Assembly: GCA_947503965.1 (NCBI GenBank)
Contig: CANNFU010000006.1
Coordinates: forward strand, 248,001-312,000
From: an uncultured Paracoccaceae bacterium
GTDB lineage: Bacteria; Pseudomonadota; Alphaproteobacteria; Rhodobacterales; Rhodobacteraceae
Length of the DNA: 64,000 bases
Reading direction: 5' to 3'
Below, one piece after another: positions 35,133 to 45,941 of this stretch. The translations under genes were made by a program, and so were the position numbers. Below the pieces are notes generated by a model. The model saw only the letters and a list, made by a program, of their open reading frames with translations. It made no database searches and was not told the origin of the DNA. Position 1 is the stretch's first letter. Every line of letters starts with the position of its first letter.

Positions 35133-35425
35133 GAACAGATCGCAACAGCGGTCGCGCAGCACCTTCTTCTGAACCTTTCCCCATCGTGTTGCGGGGCAGT
35201 TCATCAATCACCAACAGTTTGCCGGATACGTGAGCCGGACCAACATGTCGTGCATGGCGTCAAAAGTTGCGTCGAATCGTGAATTTCACCGCGCCCTTTG
35301 GCGTGACCACCTAAAACTGTTTCGCCGCGATCCGCATGCGGTATGCCAATCACGGCGCTTTCTCATACACCTGTTTGTGCGCCTTGCATTATCCGTCATT
35401 GTCCAGAAGAACTTCAATCTTAAAA
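35106..35425 (-). pseudogene. Decayed C-terminal fragment of an acyl-CoA synthetase (AMP-forming)
   Basis: Minus-strand reading of the gap between two + strand operons gives, across frames, ESAVIGIPHADRGE then VVTPKGAVKF and finally LVIDELPRNTMGKVQKKVL, followed by a stop at 35106-35108. The last piece is the A10 motif of ANL-superfamily acyl-CoA ligases with its catalytic lysine (GKVQK), as in malonyl-CoA-synthetase-like enzymes. In-frame stops and at least one frameshift break it, and everything upstream of about 35425 is missing. It overlaps the 3' end of the CoA transferase gene by 27 bp. Confidence 0.75.
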
Positions 35426-35431
35426 TATTTT

Positions 35432-35442
35432 TACTTGAAGTA
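35432..35442 (+). promoter_or_regulatory. Candidate MarR-type operator
   Basis: TACTTGAAGTA is an 11-bp perfect palindrome in an AT-rich stretch 55 bp ahead of the aminobenzoate operon. MarR-type regulators of aromatic-CoA pathways often bind palindromes of this size. Only one copy is seen, so confidence is low. Confidence 0.35.
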
Positions 35443-35497
35443 GTTTTTTGTCCGGATTAGCGTTTAAGCAATTGCACGTTTGCGGAGCGAAAGACCT

Positions 35498-37792
35498 ATG
35501 CGGATTGCATGCCTCGGCGGTGGACCGGCTGGTCTTTATTTCGGAATATCCATGAAGCTGCGTGACCCAAGCGCGGAGATTGTCGTCATAGAACGCAATC
35601 GCCCCGATGACACGTTCGGTTGGGGGGTTGTTCTGTCGGATGAGACGCTTGAAAATCTGACCAGCAATGATGCGATGAGCGCGGCCACTATCCGCGAACA
35701 TTTCGCGTACTGGGACGATGTGGCCCTTATCCATGATGGAAAGCGTACGGTATCAAGCGGACACGGCTTCTGTGGTATCGGACGCAAACAGCTATTGCTG
35801 ATCCTGCAAGACCGCGCACGCGCGCTAGGTGTCGAGATGCGGTTTGAGACCGAAGTCGAAGCCGCGTCTGCCTATATGGATGCATTCGACGTTGTCGTGG
35901 CCTCTGACGGGTTGAACTCCAGGACCCGGAAGGAACTTGCAGACACATTTCAGCCGGATATCGATCAGCGCCTTTGCCAGTTTGTATGGCTGGGCACGCA
36001 TCAGAAGTTTGACGATGCATTCACCTTCATCTTTGAGAATACCGACAAAGGCTGGGTCTGGGCACATGCCTATCAGTTCGATGATAAAACGGCGACTTTC
36101 ATCGTCGAATGTTCACAGAAAACCTTTGAAGCCTATGGTTTTGGCAGCCTGAGCCAAGAAGAGTCCATCGCCATCTGCGAAGATATTTTCAAGAAGCATC
36201 TGGGTGGCAACGCATTGATGACCAACGCACGCCATGTCCGCGGATCGGCCTGGCAGCGATTTCCCCGCGTGCTGTGCGAAAAATGGAACCATGAAAATGT
36301 CGTCTTGCTTGGAGATGCGGCCGCGACGGCGCATTTTTCCATCGGCTCCGGAACCAAATTGGCATTGGAAAGCGCAATCGCTCTGGCCGAATACATCACG
36401 ACAGAGGATACGCTGACCGCCGCATTCGCCCGCTATGAAGAGGAACGACGGCTGGAGGTCTTGCGTCTGCAATCGGCGGCGCGCAACTCTGTCGAATGGT
36501 TCGAGAATGTTGAGCGGTATCTGGGCCTGGATTCTGTACAGTTGAATTACGCGATGTTGACCAGGTCGCAGCGCATCAGCCATGAAAATCTGCGCGAACG
36601 CGATCCCAACAGTCTGGCAAGCGCTGAAGCGTGGTTCATGAAGCAGGCGGGCGCCGGTGCGAATACGCCTGCACGTGCGCCAATGTTTGCGCCGTTTCGC
36701 TTGCGTGACATGCAACTGAAAAACCGCATCGTGGTTTCGCCCATGGCTCAATACAAGGCCGTGAATGGCGCACCGACAGATTGGCATCTGATCCACTATG
36801 GCGAACGTGCCAAGGGCGGTGCAGGATTGGTCTATACCGAAATGACATGTGTGTCCGCTGACGGTCGGATCACGCCTGGTTGCCCGGGGCTGTATGATCC
36901 CGCGCACGAGGCCGCATGGGCGAGGCTGAACGCCTTTATTCATGCCGAGACACAGGCAAAGACATGTTGCCAGATCGGACATGCAGGCCGCAAAGGATCG
37001 ACGCGGGTCGGGTGGGACGGTATGGATATGCCCCTGAAATCGGGCAATTGGCCGTTGCTGTCAGCCTCTGCCATCGCATGGTCGGTCGAAAATGCAGTGC
37101 CCAAGGCAATGGATCGTCAGGATATGGATGCGGTCGTCGCGGAATTTGTGGCGGCGACGAAAATGGCCGACCGTGCAGATTTTGACATGATCGAATTACA
37201 CGCAGCGCACGGCTATCTGATCTCATCCTTCATTTCGCCACTGTCCAACATCCGCGATGATGAATATGGTGGATCGCTGGAAAACCGCATGCGCTATCCA
37301 CTGGAAGTCTTTGGCGCGATGCGCGCAGTTTGGCCAGAGGCAAAGCCAATGTCCGTCCGTATTTCCGCAAGTGATTGGGTGGATGAGGGCGGTGTGACGC
37401 CGCAAGAAGCTGTTGCGATTGCAGCGATGTTCGAAACGGCGGGTGCCGACATCATTGACGTGTCTGCCGGGCAAACCTCTCCAGACGCCAGGCCTGTCTA
37501 TGGACGGATGTTCCAAACGCCGTTTTCGGATCGTATCCGCAATGAAAAGGGGATCAAGACCATGGCGGTCGGCAACATTTATGAACCTGATCATGTGAAC
37601 TCGATCCTGATGGCAGGTCGGGCCGATCTGGTCTGCCTTGCGCGCCCTCATCTGAACGATCCGTATTGGACGCTGCATGCTGCGACACATATCGGTGACC
37701 GTGCTGAAATCTGGCCGAAACCTTACGAGGCGGGACGAGATCAGGCATGGCGGTTGGCTGACCGCGAAGCAGAAATGGCGGGCAACGTATGA
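35498..37792 (+). CDS. abmA: 2-Aminobenzoyl-CoA monooxygenase/reductase (fusion flavoprotein)
   Basis: 764 residues. Residues 1-390 form a PHBH-type flavin monooxygenase: [12 protein letters not shown] dinucleotide motif, and [19 protein letters not shown] near residue 270 for FAD. From about 395 an Old-Yellow-Enzyme-like barrel follows: [49 protein letters not shown] and [13 protein letters not shown]. This fusion is known for 2-aminobenzoyl-CoA and salicylyl-CoA hydroxylating enzymes; the first both hydroxylates C5 and reduces the ring. The neighbouring aminobenzoate-CoA ligase favours the anthranilate assignment. GGAG lies 10 nt before the ATG; a TTG at 35480 is rejected. Confidence 0.9.
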   Translation: MRIACLGGGPAGLYFGISMKLRDPSAEIVVIERNRPDDTFGWGVVLSDETLENLTSNDAMSAATIREHFAYWDDVALIHDGKRTVSSGHGFCGIGRKQLLLILQDRARALGVEMRFETEVEAASAYMDAFDVVVASDGLNSRTRKELADTFQPDIDQRLCQFVWLGTHQKFDDAFTFIFENTDKGWVWAHAYQFDDKTATFIVECSQKTFEAYGFGSLSQEESIAICEDIFKKHLGGNALMTNARHVRGSAWQRFPRVLCEKWNHENVVLLGDAAATAHFSIGSGTKLALESAIALAEYITTEDTLTAAFARYEEERRLEVLRLQSAARNSVEWFENVERYLGLDSVQLNYAMLTRSQRISHENLRERDPNSLASAEAWFMKQAGAGANTPARAPMFAPFRLRDMQLKNRIVVSPMAQYKAVNGAPTDWHLIHYGERAKGGAGLVYTEMTCVSADGRITPGCPGLYDPAHEAAWARLNAFIHAETQAKTCCQIGHAGRKGSTRVGWDGMDMPLKSGNWPLLSASAIAWSVENAVPKAMDRQDMDAVVAEFVAATKMADRADFDMIELHAAHGYLISSFISPLSNIRDDEYGGSLENRMRYPLEVFGAMRAVWPEAKPMSVRISASDWVDEGGVTPQEAVAIAAMFETAGADIIDVSAGQTSPDARPVYGRMFQTPFSDRIRNEKGIKTMAVGNIYEPDHVNSILMAGRADLVCLARPHLNDPYWTLHAATHIGDRAEIWPKPYEAGRDQAWRLADREAEMAGNV

Positions 37793-38508
37793 GACGGGTT
37801 CTGGTCACAGGCGGCGGTAGTGGTATCGGACGAGCCATCGCGCAGGCATTTGCAGAGGCCGGCGAAAATGTGACCATCTGTGGTCGTCGGTCAGGGCCGC
37901 TGAAAGAGACAGCGCAAGGTTTCGAAATGACTGTCAAACAGGCCGACGTCACAAACGAGGCGTCAGTTGCGGCATTGTTCGAAGATCCGTTTGACGTGGT
38001 CGTGGCCAATGCGGGTATCGCGCGAAACGCAAAGCTGACGGATTTATCGTTGAAAGATTGGAATGACACCCTCAATGTGACGCTTACGGGCGTTTTCCTG
38101 ACCTTCCGTGCCGCTTTGCCTGGGCTTGCAAGTGGGGGACGGCTGATCGCAATAGCCTCTACCGCATCGTTGCAAGGCGGCGCGACACTCGCGGCCTATT
38201 CGGCCGCAAAACATGGAGTGCTGGGTCTTGTACGCTCAACTGCGAAGGAAGTTGCCAAACGCGGTGTGACCTGCAACGCGATCTGTCCTGGTTTTGTCGA
38301 CACCGAAATGGCGACCGGCGCCGTGAGAGGCGTCGCGAAGAAATTCAATATCGACGAAAGCAAGGCCTTGGAAATGATCGTCGCAGCCAATCCGATGCAC
38401 CGGTTGATTACCCCTCAGGAAGTTGCAGCAACCGCGGTGTTTCTTGCATCACCGGGCGCTGCGTCCATTAACGGCCATGCCTTAAGCGTTTCGGGAGGTG
38501 AGATATGA
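37789..38508 (+). CDS. SDR dehydrogenase of the aminobenzoyl-CoA pathway
   Basis: 239 residues. [11 protein letters not shown] at residue 5, NAGIA, the catalytic [11 protein letters not shown] serine region, YSAAKHG with Tyr and Lys, and the ending [14 protein letters not shown] are classical. It overlaps abmA by 4 nt and the MarR gene by 4 nt. By context it should act as a 3-hydroxyacyl-CoA-dehydrogenase-type enzyme on an alicyclic or ring-opened CoA intermediate. Confidence 0.9.
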   Translation: MRRVLVTGGGSGIGRAIAQAFAEAGENVTICGRRSGPLKETAQGFEMTVKQADVTNEASVAALFEDPFDVVVANAGIARNAKLTDLSLKDWNDTLNVTLTGVFLTFRAALPGLASGGRLIAIASTASLQGGATLAAYSAAKHGVLGLVRSTAKEVAKRGVTCNAICPGFVDTEMATGAVRGVAKKFNIDESKALEMIVAANPMHRLITPQEVAATAVFLASPGAASINGHALSVSGGEI

Positions 38509-38984
38509 GTGCCCAATTGGCACAGATGCCGCTTGAAAAGCCATCAAAGGAACGACTGCGTCTTTGGCTGCGCATGTTGAAGACCACCCGATTGATCGAG
38601 GCAAAGTTGCGCGAGAAATTTCGGGAAGAGTTCGATACCACCCTTCCGCGTTTTGATGTGCTTGCGGCGCTGTCTCGCTTTGAGGATGGTCTGAAGATGA
38701 CCGAGATTTCCGGCGTGCTCAGGGTATCAAATGGCAATGTGACAGGCATTGTCGATCGCTTGGCAGATGATGGCCATCTGGTGCGTGTTTCGGTTCCCGG
38801 CGACAGGCGCGCATCCCGCGTCAGGATGACCCAAAAAGGCCGCGAAGAGTTTTCCAGGCAAGCGGCAGCGCACGAGAGATGGATCGCCGATCTTTTGGGT
38901 CAGTTTTCTGCTGAACAGGCACGCGCAATCGCGATTGAATTCACTGTCCCCGGCACAGCTCTGGAGGGTTCAAATGCGCAGTGA
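38505..38984 (+). CDS. MarR-family transcriptional regulator
   Basis: 159 residues. The winged helix is visible: [48 protein letters not shown], written here across residues 45-92 in outline, with [19 protein letters not shown] as the wing. Aromatic-CoA thioesters are common ligands of MarR proteins embedded in such clusters, releasing repression. It overlaps the genes on both sides (4 nt and 11 nt), so it is expressed with the pathway. Confidence 0.92.
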   Translation: MSAQLAQMPLEKPSKERLRLWLRMLKTTRLIEAKLREKFREEFDTTLPRFDVLAALSRFEDGLKMTEISGVLRVSNGNVTGIVDRLADDGHLVRVSVPGDRRASRVRMTQKGREEFSRQAAAHERWIADLLGQFSAEQARAIAIEFTVPGTALEGSNAQ

Positions 38985-39774
38985 TGTTGCCTATTTCCGT
39001 TGCAAGATCGAGAACCGCGTTGCGACCGTCGCCCTCGATAGGGCCGACAGGAAGAACCCCTTGACATTCGACAGTTACGCAGAGTTGCGCGACTGGTTTC
39101 GTGATCTCCATTATGCAGATGATGTTGACGCGGTCGTTTTCAGCTCAAACGGTGGTAACTTCAGCTCTGGCGGCGATGTTCATGACATCATCGGGCCGCT
39201 TACAAAAATGTCGATGAAGGAACTACTGACCTTTACCCGCATGACAGGCGATCTTGTGAAAGCGATCATCAACTGCGGCAAGCCTGTTGTCGCAGCGATT
39301 GATGGTGTCTGTGTCGGGGCGGGCGCGATTATCGCGATGGCGTCTGATCTGCGTATCGCAACGCCTGAGGCAAAGACGGCATTTCTGTTCACCCGCGTCG
39401 GTCTTGCTGGCTGCGATATGGGGGCTTGTGCGATACTGCCGCGGATTATCGGGCAGGGCCGCGCCGCAGAGCTGCTTTATACAGGCCGGTCGATGAGCGC
39501 GGATGAAGGCTACGCCTGGGGCTTTCACAACAAGCTCGTTTCTGCATCGGAACTGGAGACCGAGGCACATGCCTTGGCCATCCGCATCGCTGCCGGTCCG
39601 AACTTTGGGCATATGATGACCAAGACCATGCTGGCGCAGGAATGGTCCATGTCAATTGAGCAGGCCATCGAAGCCGAGGCGCAGGCGCAGGCCATCTGCA
39701 TGCAAACAGCAGACTTCAAACGCGCCTACGACGCCTTCGTCGCAAAAGAAAAACCAGTCTTCGAGGGTGATTAA
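38974..39774 (+). CDS. Enoyl-CoA hydratase/isomerase (crotonase) family protein
   Basis: 266 residues. The oxyanion-hole segments [12 protein letters not shown] and [20 protein letters not shown] and the [21 protein letters not shown] element are present; the usual second catalytic glutamate position is occupied by Asp (DMG), as in several ring-processing crotonases. GGAGGG precedes the ATG and the gene begins 11 nt inside marR. Likely a hydratase or ring-opening step on the non-aromatic CoA ester. Confidence 0.9.
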   Translation: MRSDVAYFRCKIENRVATVALDRADRKNPLTFDSYAELRDWFRDLHYADDVDAVVFSSNGGNFSSGGDVHDIIGPLTKMSMKELLTFTRMTGDLVKAIINCGKPVVAAIDGVCVGAGAIIAMASDLRIATPEAKTAFLFTRVGLAGCDMGACAILPRIIGQGRAAELLYTGRSMSADEGYAWGFHNKLVSASELETEAHALAIRIAAGPNFGHMMTKTMLAQEWSMSIEQAIEAEAQAQAICMQTADFKRAYDAFVAKEKPVFEGD

Positions 39775-40925
39775 TGGCGGACCGGTCCTTTCTTACCTGG
39801 CCATTTTTTGAAGATGGGCACCGCACGCTTGCGGATGAACTGGACGCATGGGCAGCAAAGGCGCTTGCCCAGATCGACCATACCGATACGGATCAAGCCT
39901 GTCGCTCCTTGGTGCAGTTACTTGGTGCAGATGGCTGGTTGCACTATGCAACGACTGATCCGCAATGTACTGGCCCCTTGGACGTGCGGTCATTGTGTCT
40001 GATACGCGAAACGCTTGCGCGTCATGACGGTTTGGCCGATTTCGCTTTTGCAATGCAAGGACTGGGCACCGGTGCGATTTCACTCTTCGGGACCGATGCG
40101 CAAAAGGCAGAATGGTTACGACCCGTACGCGCAGGGCAGGCTATTTCCGCATTTGCGCTGACCGAACCTCAATCGGGTTCCGATGTGGCGAATGCGACCA
40201 TGACGGCGACGCGCGACGGTGAAGGATATGTGCTGAACGGCGAAAAAACCTGGATCAGCAATGGCGGCATTGCGGATGTTTACACCGTTTTTGCACGCAC
40301 AGGCGATGCGCCGGGCGCGCGTGGATTGTCCGCGTTCATCGTACCGGCGGCGACACCAGGTCTGGATGTGGTCGCGCGTTTAGATACCATCGCGCCACAC
40401 CCCTTGGCCACCCTTCGCTTTAGTGACTGCAAGGTGCCGGCCTCAGCGATGATCAGTGACAGCGGCGCAGGCTTCAAGATTGCAATGTCCGTTCTCGATG
40501 TCTTTCGTTCAACCGTCGCGGCTGCTGCTTTGGGGTTTGCCCGTCGCGCGTTGGATGCAGCAGTGGATCGCGTGAGCCAGCGGCATGTCAATGGTGCCCC
40601 GCTCAGCGATCTGCAAATGGTCCAAGGTCATATTGCTGATATGGCTGTGGATATCGATGCTGGCGCGCTTTTGACCTATCGCGCGGCCTGGACCAAAGAT
40701 AGCGGCGCCCCCCGGATCACCCGTGAGGCAGCAATGGCCAAGCTGTTTGCGACCGATCATGCCCAGCAGGTCATCGACAAGGCTGTGCAACTGCACGGCG
40801 GGGATGGCGTTCGTTCTGGCGAAATTGTCGAGAGACTATACCGCGAAATCCGCGCATTGCGCATTTACGAGGGCGCATCGGACGTCCAGCGTGTGATCAT
40901 CGCGCGCCAAACGATGGGGTCATGA
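39774..40925 (+). CDS. Acyl-CoA dehydrogenase
   Basis: 383 residues. FAD and substrate motifs: [19 protein letters not shown] near residue 125, [25 protein letters not shown] near the end, and [10 protein letters not shown] carrying the catalytic glutamate. It oxidises a CoA ester and feeds ETF. The ATG overlaps the hydratase stop by 1 nt. With the hydratase and SDR it forms the beta-oxidation-like part of the pathway. Confidence 0.93.
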   Translation: MADRSFLTWPFFEDGHRTLADELDAWAAKALAQIDHTDTDQACRSLVQLLGADGWLHYATTDPQCTGPLDVRSLCLIRETLARHDGLADFAFAMQGLGTGAISLFGTDAQKAEWLRPVRAGQAISAFALTEPQSGSDVANATMTATRDGEGYVLNGEKTWISNGGIADVYTVFARTGDAPGARGLSAFIVPAATPGLDVVARLDTIAPHPLATLRFSDCKVPASAMISDSGAGFKIAMSVLDVFRSTVAAAALGFARRALDAAVDRVSQRHVNGAPLSDLQMVQGHIADMAVDIDAGALLTYRAAWTKDSGAPRITREAAMAKLFATDHAQQVIDKAVQLHGGDGVRSGEIVERLYREIRALRIYEGASDVQRVIIARQTMGS

Positions 40926-42562
40926 TCCCGCAAATGAGAAAACACACCATGCTGAGCGACAGCGCACATATTGACACATTCGCCCGCGACAGCCTGCCTC
41001 CGGCTGATCAATGGCCCGACTTTCTTCTGGACGGGTTCGACTATCCGGAGGTGCTGAATGCCGCTGTCGAATTGACCGACAAGATGGTCGCTCAGGGCTT
41101 TGGCGATCGCACTGCACTGATCGGCAATGGGCGCAGGCGGACTTATAAGGAACTAACCGACTGGACCAACCGTCTGGCACATGTGCTGGTCGATGACCTG
41201 GATGTCAAACCGGGCAACCGGGTGTTGATCCGTTCAGCGAATAATCCCGCGATGGTCGCCTGCTGGCTGGCTGCAACCAAGGTCGGTGCGGTGGTTGTCA
41301 ATACAATGCCGATGCTGCGCGCTGGCGAACTCGTCCAGATTGTCGAAAAAGCGAAAATCACCCACGCGCTGTGCGACACGCGGTTGATGGAAGAGATGGA
41401 AAGCTGCGCAAAGACCTGCACGGTTCTACAACATGTCATAGGTTTTGATGGCACATCCAACCATGACGCAGAGCTTGACCGTCTGGCGCTTGAGAAACCG
41501 GTGAAATTCGAGGCGGCTGAAACAGGCCGCGATGATGTGGCTTTGCTTGGGTTTACATCTGGTACGACCGGATCGCCCAAGGCCACGATGCATTTTCATC
41601 GAGATCTGATGGTCATCGCAGATGGATACGCCAAAGAGGTGTTGGGCGTCATGCCTGATGACGTTTTTGTTGGCTCGCCCCCCTTGGCATTCACGTTCGG
41701 TCTTGGCGGGCTTGCGATTTTTCCGTTACGGTTCGGAGCGACAGCGACGCTGCTTGAAAACGCGTCTCCGCCAAATATGGTCGAGATTATCGAAAAATAT
41801 AAGGCAACGGTCTGTTTTACCTCGCCCACGGCCTACCGCGCGATGTTGGCCGCGATGGACGATGGTGCTGACCTTAGCAGTTTGCGGGCTGCAGTCTCAG
41901 CAGGTGAGACTTTGCCCGCGCCAGTCTACGACGACTGGATGGCTAAAACCGGTAAGCCCATGCTTGATGGGATCGGCGCAACCGAGATGTTGCATATCTT
42001 TATCTCCAACCGTTTCGATGATCACAGGCCGGCGTGCACCGGACGGCCTGTCAGCGGCTACGAAGCAAAGATTATTGATGACGACGGTAAGGAACTGCCA
42101 ACTGGCAAAGTGGGGCGGCTGGCCGTGCGTGGACCGACAGGATGCCGGTATATGAATGACGATCGCCAAAGTGCATATGTGCGTGATGGCTGGAACATCA
42201 CCGGTGATGCATTCAGCATGGATGGGGACGGATACCTGCATTTCGCGGCCCGCAATGACGACATGATCGTATCGGCTGGCTACAATATTGCAGGGCCAGA
42301 GGTAGAAGCCGCACTGCTTATGCATCCGCTGGTCTCGGAATGTGCCGTTGTCGGGGCACCGGATGATGCGCGCGGGATGATCGTGCAGGCCCATGTGGTG
42401 CTGACCAGTGGGACGCCAAGCGATGAAATCGCCAAGCAGCTGCAGGAGCATGTCAAAAAGACCATCGCCCCATATAAATACCCGCGCGAAGTGAAATTTC
42501 TGACCAGCTTGCCCAAAACCGCTACTGGCAAAATTCAACGCTTTGCATTGAAGCAGTCCTAA
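40922..42562 (+). CDS. abmG: 2-Aminobenzoate-CoA ligase (AMP-forming)
   Basis: 546 residues of the ANL superfamily, nearest in pattern to benzoate/2-aminobenzoate-CoA ligases. Motifs: P-loop-like [17 protein letters not shown] near residue 206, [37 protein letters not shown], and the A10 lysine in [15 protein letters not shown]. It activates anthranilate before the abmA step. The start at 40922 overlaps the dehydrogenase stop by 4 nt; later ATGs at 40934 and 40949 are possible. Confidence 0.9.
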   Translation: MIPQMRKHTMLSDSAHIDTFARDSLPPADQWPDFLLDGFDYPEVLNAAVELTDKMVAQGFGDRTALIGNGRRRTYKELTDWTNRLAHVLVDDLDVKPGNRVLIRSANNPAMVACWLAATKVGAVVVNTMPMLRAGELVQIVEKAKITHALCDTRLMEEMESCAKTCTVLQHVIGFDGTSNHDAELDRLALEKPVKFEAAETGRDDVALLGFTSGTTGSPKATMHFHRDLMVIADGYAKEVLGVMPDDVFVGSPPLAFTFGLGGLAIFPLRFGATATLLENASPPNMVEIIEKYKATVCFTSPTAYRAMLAAMDDGADLSSLRAAVSAGETLPAPVYDDWMAKTGKPMLDGIGATEMLHIFISNRFDDHRPACTGRPVSGYEAKIIDDDGKELPTGKVGRLAVRGPTGCRYMNDDRQSAYVRDGWNITGDAFSMDGDGYLHFAARNDDMIVSAGYNIAGPEVEAALLMHPLVSECAVVGAPDDARGMIVQAHVVLTSGTPSDEIAKQLQEHVKKTIAPYKYPREVKFLTSLPKTATGKIQRFALKQS

Positions 42563-42592
42563 GATGAACGAACCCAAAAGGAAGGTCGGCAG

Positions 42593-42832
42593 ATGAAATC
42601 ATGCGTCTTTGTTCAGATCCGCTGCAAACCCGGAACGACCTATACGGTTGCAGACGATATTGCCCGAAAAGAAATTCATTCCGAGTTGTATTCCACTAGC
42701 GGAGAGTTTGATCTGATCTTAAAAATCTATGTACCCGACGGCGAAGACATTGGCCGCTACATCAACGACAACATAAGCCCCGTAGAGGGCATAGAACGGA
42801 CGCTGACAACACTGACGTTCAATGCGTTCTGA
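42593..42832 (+). CDS. Stand-alone Lrp/AsnC ligand-binding (RAM) domain protein
   Basis: 79 residues matching only the C-terminal RAM domain of Lrp/AsnC regulators: FVQIRCKPGTTYTVADDIA, YSTSGEFDLILKIYVPDGEDIGRYI and VEGIERTLTTLTFN. There is no DNA-binding domain in this frame or upstream, and GGAAGG lies before the ATG. Single-RAM proteins form octamers that bind amino acids. Its place between the anthranilate ligase and the transporter suggests sensing an amino acid or anthranilate-like ligand. Confidence 0.85.
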   Translation: MKSCVFVQIRCKPGTTYTVADDIARKEIHSELYSTSGEFDLILKIYVPDGEDIGRYINDNISPVEGIERTLTTLTFNAF

Positions 42833-42856
42833 ACGACCAACCATGGGAGAAAATAC

Positions 42857-43987
42857 ATGAGGAAATTCCTTTTCGCGACGGTTGCCGCCGCACTTTGCGC
42901 GACCACCGCCGCATCAGAGGTCAAGATTGGAATGATCACGACCTTGTCGGGCGGCGGGGCCGGATTGGGGATCGACGTGCGCGACGGGTTCATGCTCGCA
43001 ATCGCCCAATCGGGTCGTGATGACATCGAGGTCGTTATCGAAGATGATCAACGCAAGCCCGACGTTGCGGTTCAACTGTCGGACAAAATGGTTCAATCCG
43101 AACGGGTGGACATCATGACCGGCATTATCTGGTCAAACCTTGCGATGGCCGTTGTGCCATCGGTTGTAGGTCAAGGTGTGTTCTACCTTTCGCCGAACGC
43201 CGGTCCTTCGCAGCTGGCGGGGCAAGGTTGCCACGAGAACTATTTCAACGTGGCGTGGCAAAACGACAATCTGCACGAAGCTGCGGGCGCCTATGCCAAT
43301 AGCGTCGGCTACGAAAACAGTTTCATCATGGCCCCGAATTACCCTGCGGGACAGGATGCATTGACCGGATACAAGCGACTTTATACCGGAGCCTTGTCCG
43401 GTGAAGTATTCACCCAGCTTGGGCAAACAGACTATGCCGCAGAAATTGCCCAGATCCGCGCCAGTGGGGCTGATAGCGTGTTTTTCTTCTTGCCTGGCGG
43501 TATGGGGATTTCTTTCCTCAAGCAATACGCTGACAGTGGTGTCGACATCCCGGTTATCGGCCCGGCCTTCAGTTTTGACCAAGGCATTTTGCAGGCTGTC
43601 GGTGATGCGGCCTTGGGCGTTGTGAATACGTCGCAATGGAACAAGGACATCGATAATCCGACCAACGCGGCCTTTGTTGAAACGTTTCAAGCCGAGTACG
43701 GTCGCCTTCCGTCACTATATGCAAGTCAGGGTTTTGACACTGCCAATCTGTTGATTTCGGCGCTCGAGGTCGCGGACCCGTCTGATGGGGATGCGTTTCG
43801 TGACGCGCTGCGTGCCGCAGAATTCGACAGCACACGCGGTGACTTTTCCTTTGGTCCGAACCACCATCCGATCCAGACGATCTACGCCCGCGAAGTGATC
43901 AAGGAAGGTGACGTTTACACCAACAAGATCATCGGTGTCGCTTTGGAAAATCACGCTGACGCCTACGCAGCCGCGTGTAAAATGTAA
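42857..43987 (+). CDS. Branched-chain-type ABC transporter substrate-binding protein
   Basis: 376 residues with a Sec signal (MRKFLFATVAAALCATTAAS). The mature part opens EVKIGMITTLSGGGAGLGIDVRDGF and has two Leu/Ile/Val-binding lobes (Peripla_BP_6), with FYLSPNAGPSQLAG and NYPAGQDALTGYKRL. GGGAG precedes the ATG. Given the operon, the ligand is probably 2-aminobenzoate or a related aromatic acid rather than a branched amino acid. A stem-loop follows before the first permease gene. Confidence 0.92.
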   Translation: MRKFLFATVAAALCATTAASEVKIGMITTLSGGGAGLGIDVRDGFMLAIAQSGRDDIEVVIEDDQRKPDVAVQLSDKMVQSERVDIMTGIIWSNLAMAVVPSVVGQGVFYLSPNAGPSQLAGQGCHENYFNVAWQNDNLHEAAGAYANSVGYENSFIMAPNYPAGQDALTGYKRLYTGALSGEVFTQLGQTDYAAEIAQIRASGADSVFFFLPGGMGISFLKQYADSGVDIPVIGPAFSFDQGILQAVGDAALGVVNTSQWNKDIDNPTNAAFVETFQAEYGRLPSLYASQGFDTANLLISALEVADPSDGDAFRDALRAAEFDSTRGDFSFGPNHHPIQTIYAREVIKEGDVYTNKIIGVALENHADAYAAACKM

Positions 43988-43992
43988 CTGAT

Positions 43993-44024
43993 GTCTGCGC
44001 GCCGCTGACCGGCGGCGTGCAGAC
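43993..44024 (+). promoter_or_regulatory. Intercistronic stem-loop after the binding-protein gene
   Basis: Arms 43993-44005 and 44012-44024 pair over 13 positions with one mismatch around a 6-nt loop, GC-rich. No T-tract follows. Such a hairpin can stabilise the upstream mRNA or partly terminate, giving more binding protein than permease. Confidence 0.65.
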
Positions 44025-44037
44025 TTTCGGAGCTTTC

Positions 44038-44958
44038 ATGTCTTCAATTCTTGTTATTGAGCAGATCCTGAACGGACTGCAATTCGGCGTCATGCTCTTT
44101 CTGATGGCGGCCGGGCTGACGCTGATCTTCGGCGTCATGGGATTGATCAACCTCGCTCATGGCTCGCTTTACATGATCGGAGCCTTCGCAGCCGCCGCTG
44201 TCGCCGGTGCGACAGGGTCCTTCTTTCTGGCATTGGTCGCGGCCCTGGTGGCCGCCGCGGTCGCAGGGGCCATTGTGGAAATGGTGGTTATCCGGCGTCT
44301 CTATAATGCCGCGCATCTGGATCAGGTGCTGGCAACATTTGCATTGATACTGATTTTTTCGGAAGGGACCCGTTGGGTCTTTGGCTCTTTCCCTCTTTTT
44401 CTTGATATTCCTAATGCCCTGTCCGGGCCGGTGACGCTGCCTGGCGGTATCCAGTATCCGCTTTATCGGCTTACCCTGATCGCGATTGGACTGGCAGTGG
44501 CATTAGGTCTTTGGCTGCTGATCGAGCGGACGCGGATCGGCATTCAGATCCGGGCGGGTGAAAATGACCGCGAGATGATCGGCGCTCTGGGTGTGGATAT
44601 CTCCAAACTCTATACGCTTGTCTTTGCGCTTGGTGCTGCTTTGGCCGGACTTGCAGGTGCACTGGTTGGGGCCATTCAATCCGTTCAGGTCGGCATGGGA
44701 GAGCCTGTGCTGATCCTTGCGTTTGTCGTGATCGTCATCGGAGGCATTGGATCAATTCGTGGTGCTTTCATAGGGGCGCTGTTGGTGGGACTGACGGACA
44801 CATTGGGTGGTGTATTTCTGCCCGAAATTTTCAAACTGTTCATGGATAGCGGGGCCGCGCAGAAAAGCGGCTCGGCGCTCGCTTCGATGAGTATTTATCT
44901 GCTTATGGGTATGGTGCTTATCTGGCGACCCACCGGGCTGTTCGGGGCCCGCGCATGA
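44038..44958 (+). CDS. Branched-chain-type ABC permease (LivH family)
   Basis: 306 residues with about eight helices. LTLIFGVMGLINLAHGSLYMIGAF and the EAA-like RAGENDREMIGALGVDISKLYTLVFALGAALAGLAGAL segment define the LivH family. The ATG at 44038 has GGAG 6 nt upstream; a GTG at 44017 lies inside the stem-loop and is less likely. Overlaps the next gene by 4 nt. Confidence 0.92.
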   Translation: MSSILVIEQILNGLQFGVMLFLMAAGLTLIFGVMGLINLAHGSLYMIGAFAAAAVAGATGSFFLALVAALVAAAVAGAIVEMVVIRRLYNAAHLDQVLATFALILIFSEGTRWVFGSFPLFLDIPNALSGPVTLPGGIQYPLYRLTLIAIGLAVALGLWLLIERTRIGIQIRAGENDREMIGALGVDISKLYTLVFALGAALAGLAGALVGAIQSVQVGMGEPVLILAFVVIVIGGIGSIRGAFIGALLVGLTDTLGGVFLPEIFKLFMDSGAAQKSGSALASMSIYLLMGMVLIWRPTGLFGARA

Positions 44959-45941
44959 GGGTCAAGGAAAAGCATGTCAACGCGCTCGTCATCATTGGCC
45001 TTATCGCGCTACCGCTGTTTGCGTTGATATCGGATGAGCCGTTTACGATAACCCTTGCCACCCGCGCGGTTATCCTGGCATTGGCGGCGGTCGGCCTGAA
45101 CATCATCCTTGGCATGGGTGGGCTTGTCAGTTTTGGTCATGCACTATTTTTCGGGATCGGTGGGTATACGATGGGCATTCTGGCCTATCACGCGCAAACC
45201 TACACGACGCTTGATCTAGGCCTTTTTGCCACGGGTGGCACAGAATTCATGCCGGTCATTTGGGTTGTGGCGATGGTTGTTTCTGCCGTGCTTGCCTATC
45301 TGATTGGGTTGTTGGTCTTGCGGACCTCTGGCGTCTATTTCATCATGATCACACTCGCCTTTGCGCAGATGTTTTACTATTTCGCGATCTCGTGGGCGCA
45401 ATACGGTGGTGAAGACGGGCTGTCGATCTACGTACGCAACGATTTTCCAGGTCTCAATACGCTGGTGCCGATCCAGTTCTTTTGTATCTGTTTCGTGATC
45501 TTGTGTCTTGTCTTGTTCCTGAAAGCCCGCTTGCAAAATTCGCCCTTTGGCTTGGCTTTGAATGCGATGCGTCAGACGGCGACGCGGGTGGAAACTGTCG
45601 GTCTGAACCCCATGAAGCTGAAGCTGCTCGCATTTGTCATCTCGGGCGCAATCACCGGTCTGGCAGGCGCACTTTTCGCTGATCTCAACCGCTTTGTGTC
45701 GCCCACAATGTTCAGTTGGCAGCTATCTGGTGAGTTGATTGTGCTGATCATCATCGGTGGCGTCGGACGCCTGATGGGTCCGGTGATCGGGGCCTGCATC
45801 TTTGTCGCGCTTGAACATTTCCTAAGCGGACTGACAGAGTTTTGGCACATCTATTTGGGGCTGATCCTGCTGGGGATCGTCTTGTTTGCGCGCGGCGGTG
45901 TCATCGGTCTTTTGACGGGTAAGGAAGGCGCGCATGTCTGA
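44955..45941 (+). CDS. Branched-chain-type ABC permease (LivM family)
   Basis: 328 residues, about nine helices. NIILGMGGLVSFGHALFFGIGGY near residue 50 and the cytoplasmic MRQTATRVETVGLNPMKLKLLAFVISGAITGLAGALFA loop (in part) are typical LivM features. It overlaps livH-type by 4 nt and livG-type by 8 nt. Confidence 0.92.
   Translation: MRVKEKHVNALVIIGLIALPLFALISDEPFTITLATRAVILALAAVGLNIILGMGGLVSFGHALFFGIGGYTMGILAYHAQTYTTLDLGLFATGGTEFMPVIWVVAMVVSAVLAYLIGLLVLRTSGVYFIMITLAFAQMFYYFAISWAQYGGEDGLSIYVRNDFPGLNTLVPIQFFCICFVILCLVLFLKARLQNSPFGLALNAMRQTATRVETVGLNPMKLKLLAFVISGAITGLAGALFADLNRFVSPTMFSWQLSGELIVLIIIGGVGRLMGPVIGACIFVALEHFLSGLTEFWHIYLGLILLGIVLFARGGVIGLLTGKEGAHV

Noticed and set aside
35230..35460. 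76-codon + strand frame between the CoA transferase and abmA
   Set aside because: It is antisense to the acyl-CoA synthetase remnant and has no ribosome site or family match.
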